A DNA stretch of 64,000 bases, from assembly GCA_038251405.1 (NCBI GenBank), contig JBBSBH010000023.1, positions 13,035 through 77,034 of the forward strand, written 5' to 3'. The number at the start of each line of letters is the position of its first letter. Position 1 is the first letter of the stretch. The translations under genes were made by a program, and so were the position numbers. This stretch comes from JADJLQ01 sp038251405 (lineage in GTDB: Bacteria; Bacteroidota; Bacteroidia; Chitinophagales; Saprospiraceae). Of the stretch, positions 17,322 through 25,546 are shown piece by piece. The notes beneath the pieces were generated by a model. That model was given only the letters and a program-made list of their open reading frames with translations. It made no database searches and was not told the origin of the DNA.

Positions 17322-17354
17322 AAAATCTATCCCCAGTTGCCGGGGATAGATTTT
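17322..17354 (-). terminator. Perfect 13-bp hairpin between susD and the CRTAC1 gene
   Basis: AAAATCTATCCCC (17322-17334) pairs perfectly with GGGGATAGATTTT (17342-17354). On the minus strand the hairpin is followed by CTTATTTTTAGG, a weak U-rich tract. It lies in the 77-base gap between susD and the downstream lipoprotein gene, so it could act as a partial terminator or a processing/stability hairpin that sets SusCD expression above that of the downstream genes. Confidence 0.6.
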
Positions 17355-17382
17355 ATATGATTTTAACTATTTGATTAAAAAA

Positions 17383-19266
17383 TTAGTACCCCGGATTTTG
17401 AACCAGCTTATCATTTCTGCTTATCTCATCCTTAGTAATTACACGGTAATACATTTTGTCATTCCATTTTCTGGTCTCATTTTCTGTATTATCCTGTACA
17501 CTATACGTATAGTTGTATTTAGACTTGTCGAATCGATAAGGCACGTTTGGTGATACACCAGATTTTAATTTTGCATCCACACGAATCTGCTTAATACCCC
17601 TTCCAACAGTAGTAGGAGCTATTAACCATCTTCTTGCATCATGATATCTATGTTCTTCATAAGCTAATTCTATTCGACGCTCATTCCTTATTCTTTGTCT
17701 CAGTGCATCACCAGACTCAGTAACAGCAGGCATTCCTACTCTGAATCGAACGAGATTAACCCATTTTCTGGCTTCAGCATCGTCACCAGTTTCATTGGCT
17801 GCCTCTGCATAAGTCAAAGCCACTTCAGCAACTCTAATAAAAGGCCATGGAATTACTTGTCTGTTAGACTGATTATCAGGCAAAGCTGGATTTGGGTCAA
17901 TGAATTTCCTCACATAGTAATGAGTTCTACTTCCATTCCAGTTTTCAATGGGAGATTCACGAGTATCAATACCGTTTAGCACACCTCCTTTACCATCATC
18001 ATAATATCCAGTTTGTACCTGGTTAGCAGGATCTACAGCTGCCACATCAGATGGTCTGGGCTTCCAGCCTGCTCCATCATACATGACCGAAGCATAAAAT
18101 CTTGGATCACGGTTATCAAATGGACTAGCTTTTTGAGCTGGATTATTCCAGTCAAATCTAGTACCATCCATCATTTCATAGTCATCTACTAATAATTGAA
18201 TCGGAGTATTTCCAGCCCAGTTGTGATAACCATTTGGTCCATTATTAATTCCATTATTTACGCCACCAAGGGGCCAGTTTGCTTCAGCATCATACAATGC
18301 AGAAAGTGTGCGATAGAAGATGAGATCTTGCGCTCCAGCAGGGTCTGCCACTGCACTTTGTCCTCCCATAGCTAACGCGATGTAATTATTAGTGCCTTCA
18401 GTAGCTGAAACCGGTGCTGAAAGATTCATTTTATAACCTGATACCGCATCCAATACTGCTTTTGCTGCTACTTTGGCGGCATTCCATCTGGCAGTACGAT
18501 CTCCTGATTCATAGGCGAATAATTTGAGATTGGGACTACCTCCGATGGTAGGTACTTTTACTTTGACAGTAGGGCCATCATGAAGATCACTGGCAGCATA
18601 AAGTAATACCCGTGCTTTCAAAGCCTGAGCGGCCACTTTAGTCGCACGACCCGGGGTCTCTGTTTTCCCTGCTAATAAAGTAATAGCCTTATCCAAATCA
18701 TCAGTGATAAACTTAACACACTCATCATAAGAATTTCTAGCTGCTGTATAATCTTCATTTAAACCATAAGCTTTGCTGATTAAAGGTACACCACCATAAA
18801 ATCTAAGAAGTTGTTGATAATAATATGCTCTTAAAAAATAGGCTTCACCTAAAAGTCTATCTTTTAAGCTATTATCTGCGATAGTAGATGTTGGTAACCT
18901 TTCAATGGCTGTATTAGCCTGCCGAATGGCCAAGTACATGCGTCCCCACTCATAGGTAGACGATACCCAAGCTACATTACTAGGGCTTTCATTACCTTCT
19001 GTCCAGGTATTAATATTTCTACCAGCATGGGTGAACATAGCCTCATCCGTATAGGTTGCAAGTCCTTGCTCTTCATAACCACCATATCCTAAAAAAGAAT
19101 ACACATTATATATAAATGCTGTAGCTAAAGCGCCATCTGACCAAGTTGCCTCACTCGAAATTTTATCAAGGGGCTGAGTATTTAAGAAGTCCTGATTACA
19201 TGCAAAAAACAGCAGCATGCTGAGGACAAATGCACTGAGAATTAATTTTATATTTTTCATTTTCAA
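17383..19266 (-). CDS. SusD/RagB-family outer-membrane nutrient-binding lipoprotein
   Basis: A 627-aa lipoprotein (MKMKNIKLILSAFVLSMLLF then FACNQD, Cys23). SusD-like features: NTQPLDKISSEATWSDGALA near the N-terminus, the TPR-rich middle part (EAYFLRAYYYQQLLRFYGGV) and the C-terminal RIRNERRIELAYEEHRYHDA segment followed by the W/R-rich end. It forms the lid of the SusC transporter and captures oligomeric nutrients at the cell surface. It starts eight bases after the susC stop. The substrate cannot be read from the sequence; the neighbours include no glycoside hydrolase. Confidence 0.95.
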   Translation of the reverse strand: MKMKNIKLILSAFVLSMLLFFACNQDFLNTQPLDKISSEATWSDGALATAFIYNVYSFLGYGGYEEQGLATYTDEAMFTHAGRNINTWTEGNESPSNVAWVSSTYEWGRMYLAIRQANTAIERLPTSTIADNSLKDRLLGEAYFLRAYYYQQLLRFYGGVPLISKAYGLNEDYTAARNSYDECVKFITDDLDKAITLLAGKTETPGRATKVAAQALKARVLLYAASDLHDGPTVKVKVPTIGGSPNLKLFAYESGDRTARWNAAKVAAKAVLDAVSGYKMNLSAPVSATEGTNNYIALAMGGQSAVADPAGAQDLIFYRTLSALYDAEANWPLGGVNNGINNGPNGYHNWAGNTPIQLLVDDYEMMDGTRFDWNNPAQKASPFDNRDPRFYASVMYDGAGWKPRPSDVAAVDPANQVQTGYYDDGKGGVLNGIDTRESPIENWNGSRTHYYVRKFIDPNPALPDNQSNRQVIPWPFIRVAEVALTYAEAANETGDDAEARKWVNLVRFRVGMPAVTESGDALRQRIRNERRIELAYEEHRYHDARRWLIAPTTVGRGIKQIRVDAKLKSGVSPNVPYRFDKSKYNYTYSVQDNTENETRKWNDKMYYRVITKDEISRNDKLVQNPGY

Positions 19267-19274
19267 ATAAATTT

Positions 19275-22200
19275 TTAGAATGATACACTTACTCCTGTAT
19301 TGATTACTCTAGCCTGAGGATAGAACGTTCCACCCTGGTTAGTAGATTCCGGATCGAATACTTCAAGTTTATCAATGGTAAACAAATTGAGACCGTTAGC
19401 GTAAATACGTAAGTTACCTAATTTAAACTTATTAATCAGGTTCTTGGGAAGGTTGTAACCGATTTCGATATTTTTCAAACGTATATAATTTTTACTAAAC
19501 AGGTAATATGTATTATTTCCAAAGTTACCCCCTGTAAAATAAGTATCACCTCTACTAGCCAAACGAGGATCGGTACTGCTGGGGTTGTCTATAGACCATC
19601 TGTTATTATAAGAATAATTCAAGAAATTTCCAATATCACCAGATTCCGTTTGTACTCTGAGAGATGCTCCAGTTGCTCCCTGGAATAAAAGGCTCATGTC
19701 AAAATTTTGATATCTCAAGTCTATGGTTCCTCCAAAATTGAATTTAGGAGTAATACTTTCATTTAGTCTTACTCTGTCATCAGCATTGATTTTACCATCA
19801 CCATTTACATCTTGAAATTTCATATCACCTGGAATCAATTGTCCAGTAACGGCGGAATAATCAAGTTTATTCGCATCAATGGAAGTCTGATCTTTGAATA
19901 CTCCGTCTGATTTATATACTAAATAAGCACCAATTGGCTTACCTTCTTGTCTTTGATAGTCTGGAATATTTGGAATTTCGTCCAGGAAGATGACTTTATT
20001 TTTTGCATATCCCCCATTAAGACCAGCTCTGAATATAAGTTTATTTGACGCCTTGCCATTATATCCAAGACTAAATTCAAATCCTCTATTATCTACTTTA
20101 CCTGCATTTACAGGTGGTAATAATGAACTGATTCCAGTGGATGCAGGGGTAGAGCCTGTCTTTTGAATCAAAATCTGATCTCTTCTATTTAAGAAATATT
20201 CTAATGTAGCATCTATTTTCCCATTTAGGAATGTACCATCCAGACCAAGATTATAATTATTGGCGCGCTCCCAGGTAAAGCTAGGATTTGCTAAAACTGT
20301 TTCATTAAGTGTAGTTACTACCTGATTATTAATAGGATATTGCCCAAATCCATAAGTGGATAAATATGCATATTCCTGTAACTGACCATTGTAAAATACT
20401 TGATCATTACCCATTTGACCATATGAAGCCCTTAATTTCAAGTGATCGATACCAGGTACTCTAAAAAAACTTTCATCAGATATATTCCAGCCCAACAAAA
20501 TCCCGGGGAAGAATCCGAATCTTCCTGAAGTAGGAAATATATATGAACCATCATATCTCCAGATAAATTCTGCTAGATATTTCTCTTTATAGTTGTACTG
20601 TGCACGGCCATAATAACCCAATCTGGCCCTATCATAAGCACTACCACCTGTATTTTGCGCCAAAGACCCTCCAGCAAATAATTGATCTACCGCAGGTGAA
20701 ATATAATTTCTTCTGAAGGCAAAGAAGCCATCTCCGGTAAATTTCTCTTGAGTAGCTCCTGCCAGGAAATTAAAATTGTGAGATGACCCAAGTTTGAAAT
20801 CATAACTTAACATTCCTGTCAAATTGGTATTTAATTTATTTCCATAAGATTGGGTAAGTCTTGGGTCGGTAAAATTAGATCTTACAGCACCTACTAAATT
20901 AGGTAGTCCATCAGCACCTAATGTAACTCTATCCCAATAATAAAGCATCCAGGGAGTCTGCCAGGTCTTAGAAGTTTCAGTAGTTTTATCAACTGACGCA
21001 TTTAAAGTAAGGTTCAATCCCTTTATCCAGGGATTACCAATAACTACTCCGCCATTAGCTTGAACATAGTCTTTTGGATTATTATTATAACCCGTGGCAT
21101 TGGTAGTGATTACATAAGGGTTTTGGCCGTTTTCAATATCAGGGCCTGGCCTTCCATTTGGCCAAACCTCAGGTTCAGTAGGTCTTCCACGCATAAGCAT
21201 CCGGAAAATTGATCCAGCTGATTCAGTAGGGAAGTTCCTATCTTCTCTACGTACCAAAAGCCCCATATTTGCAGAAATGTAATTACTCACTTTAGCATCC
21301 AAATTGACTCTACCACTATACTGCTTATAGAAAGTCGCAGAGTTTTTATAATAGGCATCCTGATTTAAATAGCCTAAAGATGCCAGATACCTAATACTCT
21401 CACTTCCTCCATTAATTTGAATATTATGTCGGGTTTGAGGAGACCATGTTTTGAAAGCATCACCAAACCAATCTGTATTTGGATAGCCCCATGGATCTGA
21501 TCCATCAGCATATTTTGCAACTGCCTGAGGGCTATAGTTTGCATTTAGCGTAGCCACACCGGGAGTAGGAGAATCATAAGTACCAGAAGTTTTTATTGCG
21601 GATGATGCTGCACCCCACTCATTTACTGGTATGCTTTTATAAATTGGTAATTCATTCATAATGGCAGCATACTCAGGAGCGCTCGCCATATTTGGAATTT
21701 TAGTAGGCTGTGACCAGCCCTTGTTAAAATCATAAGATATCGTAGGCTTGCCCGTCTTACCCCTTTTGGTGGTTACTAGAATAGCCCCATTCGCTGCTCT
21801 TGCTCCATAAATCGCAGCAGATGCATCTTTCAATACTGAAATAGACTCAATGTCCTGAGGACTGAGCCTACCCAAACCGCCATCTCTATCAGGAATACCA
21901 TCTATTACAACTAATGGGCTACTATTACCCAATGTATTAGTTCCGCGTATTGAAATAGAGGCTCCATCATATCCGGGTTCACCGCTTTGTTGAATTACTA
22001 CTAATCCAGGCAATCGACCAGCCAGTGAATTAGTAATGTCTACTGCGGGAGATTTAACTAGTTTATCGCCCTGTAAAGCAGCTACTGCACCAGTCACAGT
22101 TACTTTTTTCTGAGTGCTGTAACCTACTACAACTATTTCATCCAAAGCCGCTCCTTCAGCAAGAATCACATTAATAGTAGGATTAGTTCCAACTGAAATT

Positions 22201-22445
22201 TCTTGTGAAGAAAATCCGATAATTGAATAAACCAATACCTCGCCGGCATTGGCCTGTAATGCGTATTTACCGTCGATGTCAGTTACAGTACCTCTTCCAG
22301 TACCTTTAATGAGGATATTTACTCCTATCAAAGGATCAGATTTGTCATCCATCACAGAACCAGAAATGGTCTGTTGGCTGTAAGCTCCACTGCAAACAAG
22401 CAGAGCGAGGAGCAGTTTTAAATAATGCAGGAATTTTCTAGTCAT
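19275..22445 (-). CDS. SusC/RagA-family TonB-linked outer-membrane transporter
   Basis: From the ATG at 22445 the product is 1056 aa with a normal signal peptide (MTRKFLHYLKLLLALLVCSG); an upstream ATG at 22472 would add nine residues. An N-terminal carboxypeptidase-regulatory-like domain (ISGSVMDDKSDPLIGVNI ... TVTDIDGKYAL) precedes the plug with the SusC signature LKDASAAIYGARAANGAILV, and then the 22-strand barrel. TonB-dependent import of large substrates together with SusD. It is the first gene of the five-gene operon. A LacI-type palindrome lies about 56 bases upstream. Confidence 0.96.
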   Translation of the reverse strand: MTRKFLHYLKLLLALLVCSGAYSQQTISGSVMDDKSDPLIGVNILIKGTGRGTVTDIDGKYALQANAGEVLVYSIIGFSSQEISVGTNPTINVILAEGAALDEIVVVGYSTQKKVTVTGAVAALQGDKLVKSPAVDITNSLAGRLPGLVVIQQSGEPGYDGASISIRGTNTLGNSSPLVVIDGIPDRDGGLGRLSPQDIESISVLKDASAAIYGARAANGAILVTTKRGKTGKPTISYDFNKGWSQPTKIPNMASAPEYAAIMNELPIYKSIPVNEWGAASSAIKTSGTYDSPTPGVATLNANYSPQAVAKYADGSDPWGYPNTDWFGDAFKTWSPQTRHNIQINGGSESIRYLASLGYLNQDAYYKNSATFYKQYSGRVNLDAKVSNYISANMGLLVRREDRNFPTESAGSIFRMLMRGRPTEPEVWPNGRPGPDIENGQNPYVITTNATGYNNNPKDYVQANGGVVIGNPWIKGLNLTLNASVDKTTETSKTWQTPWMLYYWDRVTLGADGLPNLVGAVRSNFTDPRLTQSYGNKLNTNLTGMLSYDFKLGSSHNFNFLAGATQEKFTGDGFFAFRRNYISPAVDQLFAGGSLAQNTGGSAYDRARLGYYGRAQYNYKEKYLAEFIWRYDGSYIFPTSGRFGFFPGILLGWNISDESFFRVPGIDHLKLRASYGQMGNDQVFYNGQLQEYAYLSTYGFGQYPINNQVVTTLNETVLANPSFTWERANNYNLGLDGTFLNGKIDATLEYFLNRRDQILIQKTGSTPASTGISSLLPPVNAGKVDNRGFEFSLGYNGKASNKLIFRAGLNGGYAKNKVIFLDEIPNIPDYQRQEGKPIGAYLVYKSDGVFKDQTSIDANKLDYSAVTGQLIPGDMKFQDVNGDGKINADDRVRLNESITPKFNFGGTIDLRYQNFDMSLLFQGATGASLRVQTESGDIGNFLNYSYNNRWSIDNPSSTDPRLASRGDTYFTGGNFGNNTYYLFSKNYIRLKNIEIGYNLPKNLINKFKLGNLRIYANGLNLFTIDKLEVFDPESTNQGGTFYPQARVINTGVSVSF

Positions 22446-22495
22446 AATATCAGTAAGGTTTATTTTATTCATACAATTATCAAAATTTGCATTGG

Positions 22496-22514
22496 TTTGC
22501 GCAAACGTTTACAT
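22496..22514. promoter_or_regulatory. LacI-type operator(s) upstream of susC
   Basis: Two overlapping palindromes: TTTGCGCAAA (22496-22505) and AAACGTTT (22503-22510). On the minus strand the latter is part of TGTAAACGTTTGCG, close to the classical LacI/CRE-type operator. It shares the form GTAAWCGWTTRC with the site upstream of lacI at 10286-10297. The position, about 55 bases before the susC ATG, suits a repressor site. Confidence 0.5.
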
Positions 22515-22730
22515 TGAGTTTCACGGCAATATAGAGAGTAATAATCTTTTAACAAAGTATTTTATTACAATTTATACGAATATTTAACAATAACCGCTGC
22601 TTAGTTAAATATTTAATTTTATTGACTTTGCGTCATAAATGTTAAATAACATTCAGAATTGTAATAGTTTATTGGCTTATTACATTAATATATAGTATCA
22701 AATTTTTTCACCCCTTTAAATCAATAACAA

Positions 22731-23162
22731 ATGGCAACTAAAAAAGCGGCTGTGATCAAAGCAGTAGCTCCATCGAGACCAATTTTCCAATATGCAGCAA
22801 AATTCATTTGTATGTCAAGTATTCCCGGAACAAGCCTGGAAAACAGGGCCTTCCTCCCTGGCAATTATCAAACGATTGTAAATATTCACAATCCATGGAC
22901 CAAGCCAATAAAATTGAGGGTTAAAATCGCCTGGCCAATAGAGATCTCCAGGTTTTTGCCTTATGAATTAAAGCCTGATGGCGTGCTTGCGTTATCATGT
23001 GAACAAATCAATGAGTTTGGAATCCATCTGATACATGGATTCGAAGGATTTATGGTAGTGGAATCCGATGCAAGTATAGATGTCATTGCCGTATACATGG
23101 CAGGAGAAAAATCAGTAGCTACAGTAGATGTGGAACAAATCAAAGAAAGAAAACTAAAGTAA
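22731..23162 (+). CDS. Conserved hypothetical protein (143 aa)
   Basis: A soluble 143-aa protein without signal peptide or membrane segment. After a basic, Ala/Lys-rich start (about 1-15), the body contains FQYAAKFICMSSIPG, LPGNYQTIVNIHNPW and, near the end, SIDVIAVYMAGEK. I recall proteins of unknown function in other phyla with the same pattern (a YxxKF(I/V)C start, PGxYxTxxNIHNP and DVxAVYxA), possibly a small beta-sandwich domain. No function can be assigned. It is a single gene with its own intrinsic terminator at 23190-23224. Confidence 0.75.
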   Translation: MATKKAAVIKAVAPSRPIFQYAAKFICMSSIPGTSLENRAFLPGNYQTIVNIHNPWTKPIKLRVKIAWPIEISRFLPYELKPDGVLALSCEQINEFGIHLIHGFEGFMVVESDASIDVIAVYMAGEKSVATVDVEQIKERKLK

Positions 23163-23189
23163 TCTAAATCCTTTCAAACCTTGCTAAGA

Positions 23190-23224
23190 AAGCTTCATCA
23201 TTTACTTGGTGGGGCTTTTTTTTT
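23190..23224 (+). terminator. Intrinsic terminator after the 143-aa gene
   Basis: AAGCTTCATCA (23190-23200) pairs over 11 positions (four G-U) with TGGTGGGGCTT (23207-23217) around a 6-base loop and is followed by a run of T residues. Confidence 0.75.
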
Positions 23225-23291
23225 CATACTACCCACCCATATCTTCCCTATCCCAATATGGTGAATATTTCAAGATATGTATCTTTAACAA

Positions 23292-24551
23292 ATGGCCTTA
23301 GCTTACCTACCAATAAAGAATGATGCAGTCACCTTTGGGATTTTAATAGCAGTACTCGCTGTTATTTTTTATACCACTGAAAGTAAAAAACCATTTTTTG
23401 TAAAACTTTACAAATTCGTTCCGGCCCTTTTATTGTGCTACTTTATTCCGGCCCTTTTACATTGGCCATTAGGAATTATCTCTAACGATACATCTAAATT
23501 GTATCCATTTGTTTCAAGATATTTGCTACCAGCCAGTCTCCTGTTATTTTGTATCAGTCTCGACTTAAAAGCGATTATGAGATTGGGACCAAAAGCTTTG
23601 ATCGTTTTTTTAGCTGGTACTTTGGGCGTAATTATTGGAGGCCCAATAGCCCTTTGGATAGTATCTTCAATATTGCCATCATCACTACCTGCTCCGGCTA
23701 GCGAACTTTGGCAGGGGCTATCTACTATCAGCGGAAGTTGGATAGGAGGTGGGGCCAATCAAACTGCAATGAAAGAGATTTTCAAAGTGCCGGATACTTT
23801 GTTTGGATCTGTTGTGGTGGTCGATATTGCTGTTGCCAACTTATGGTTAGCTATTGTTTTATATGGTGCCGGTATTCACGAAAAAATCAATAAATGGTTA
23901 AAAGGAGATTATACCGCTATACAAGAGCTACAATATAAATTAGATGAGTTCACCTCGAAAGTAGAGCGAAAGCCCACTATGCCCTTATTACTAATATTAA
24001 TGGGTGTCACTTTTGCGGGAGTAGGATTAGCACACTTTCTTACTGACTTCATCATTCCCTATTTAGATCAGCATAAAGATTGGTTTGAGCAATATAAGCT
24101 CACCGCATTAAATTCTTCCTTTTTTTGGATCGTGGTTATAAGCACAGCCATAGGTATAGCCTTGTCTTTTACGAGAGCCAGGGAGTTAGAAGGAATTGGT
24201 GCTTCGAAATGGGCTTCTATTTTTTTATACATTTTAGTAGCCACTATTGGCATGCAGATGGATCTTGGGCAAGTGGCCAAGAATCTGGGACTGATAGCGG
24301 TAGGTATCATCTGGATGACTATCCATGCCATAGTAATAATATCAGTTGCCAGGCTGGTGCGGGCTCCATTTTTTTATGTCGCTGTAGGAAGTATGGCTAA
24401 TATAGGGGGCGCTGCATCAGCACCTGTTGTAGCAAGCGCTTTCGCACCAGGGCTGGCCCCGGTGGGTGTATTACTTGCTGTATTAGGTTATGCCGTGGGT
24501 ACATATGGTGGCATTATTTGCGCTTATTTAATGCAGTGGATAGCCCATTAA
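23292..24551 (+). CDS. DUF819-family membrane protein
   Basis: A 419-aa inner-membrane protein with about ten to twelve hydrophobic helices, resembling the DUF819 (YjcL-like) permease family. Recognisable parts are YTTESKKPFF after the first helix, the glycine-rich STISGSWIGGGANQTAMKEI (about 142-161) typical of the family, and the C-terminal GSMANIGGAASAPVVASAF. The glycine-rich re-entrant segments recall ion-coupled transporters, but no substrate is established for the family. It stands alone; the next gene downstream has its own promoter. Confidence 0.85.
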   Translation: MALAYLPIKNDAVTFGILIAVLAVIFYTTESKKPFFVKLYKFVPALLLCYFIPALLHWPLGIISNDTSKLYPFVSRYLLPASLLLFCISLDLKAIMRLGPKALIVFLAGTLGVIIGGPIALWIVSSILPSSLPAPASELWQGLSTISGSWIGGGANQTAMKEIFKVPDTLFGSVVVVDIAVANLWLAIVLYGAGIHEKINKWLKGDYTAIQELQYKLDEFTSKVERKPTMPLLLILMGVTFAGVGLAHFLTDFIIPYLDQHKDWFEQYKLTALNSSFFWIVVISTAIGIALSFTRARELEGIGASKWASIFLYILVATIGMQMDLGQVAKNLGLIAVGIIWMTIHAIVIISVARLVRAPFFYVAVGSMANIGGAASAPVVASAFAPGLAPVGVLLAVLGYAVGTYGGIICAYLMQWIAH

Positions 24552-24664
24552 ATTTTCATATTCTTATGAATTTCAATTAGCTATTTGGATGTTAAAAAAT
24601 GGCAGCCAAAGGTTAGAATTCCTTATATATAGAATGTAATTTTCAAAAATTGCTTGGGAAATCG

Positions 24665-24672
24665 TACCTTTG
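24665..24672 (+). promoter_or_regulatory. TAnnTTTG promoter element
   Basis: TACCTTTG matches the -7 consensus and lies 37 bases before the ATG of the GT5-like gene. A T-rich stretch around 24640-24646 is near the -33 position. Confidence 0.55.
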
Positions 24673-24708
24673 TACTCCAATTTTAACAGACATTACCCTC
24701 TACCTTTT

Positions 24709-25518
24709 ATGGAAAAAAAAAGAATTCTATTCATTACCCAGGAAATGAAGCCTTACACAGAAGAAAGTGTAATGTCGGAAATCGTGAATTTAATCACTCA
24801 ATATGTATCTTCTAATGGGTATGAAATAAGGGTATTGATGCCCCGATTTGGTAGTATCAATGAAAGAAGACATAGATTGCATGAAGTAGTAAGACTTTCG
24901 GGAATGAATATCATAGTAGATGATGATGACTTTCCATTGATCATAAAAGTAGCCTCTTTGCCGGGATCCAGAATGCAGGTTTATTTTTTAGATAATGAAG
25001 AATTTTTCAAGAGAAAATTTATTTTTGCCGATGCGGCAGGCAAACAATTTGAGGACAATCTGGACAGAATGGTTTTTTATTGCAAAGGGTCTATAGAAAC
25101 CGTAAAGAAATTTGGATGGGTTCCCGATATCATCCATTGTCATGGGTGGATGACTTCATTGATTCCTTTATACTTACGAACTACCTATAAAGATGAGCCC
25201 ATTTTTAGAAATGCCAAGATTATATACTCACTTTATGATGTAGATCTTGATATGCCTTTCAATAAGAAATTCTTAACCAAAGCATCCATTAACAATCTTG
25301 ATCCTAAGAAATTAGAAGATTTCTACTCAGGAAAATCCTATAAACTGCATCAAGGTGCCATAAAGTATACAGATGCTTTGATTCAAGGCAGCGAAAAACT
25401 CTCCAAAGATGTTCTTACTGCTAAAAAAGGCTTTGGAAAAAAACCACAACTTGATTTTATACCGGAGGCTGATATCACTAAGACTTACCTCAAATTTTAC
25501 CAGGATTTACTCAAATAA
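24709..25518 (+). CDS. Glycogen/starch synthase N-terminal-domain protein (GT5-like, short)
   Basis: The product is 269 aa from the ATG at 24709 (MEKKRILFITQEMKPYTEES), matching the start of glycogen synthases; the frame extends to 24670 without supporting features. It corresponds only to the N-terminal Rossmann half of a GT5 enzyme: ITQEMKPY, VRVLMPRFGSINERRHRLHE-like text, FGWVPDIIHCHGWMTSLIPL. The C-terminal nucleotide-sugar-binding half is absent, so it is probably not a complete glycogen synthase. Short proteins of this type are common in Bacteroidota upstream of DUF4270 genes, as here. The biochemical role is not known to me. Confidence 0.8.
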   Translation: MEKKRILFITQEMKPYTEESVMSEIVNLITQYVSSNGYEIRVLMPRFGSINERRHRLHEVVRLSGMNIIVDDDDFPLIIKVASLPGSRMQVYFLDNEEFFKRKFIFADAAGKQFEDNLDRMVFYCKGSIETVKKFGWVPDIIHCHGWMTSLIPLYLRTTYKDEPIFRNAKIIYSLYDVDLDMPFNKKFLTKASINNLDPKKLEDFYSGKSYKLHQGAIKYTDALIQGSEKLSKDVLTAKKGFGKKPQLDFIPEADITKTYLKFYQDLLK

Positions 25519-25546
25519 AATCGTTCAATCGCCAGTTATTACTGAC

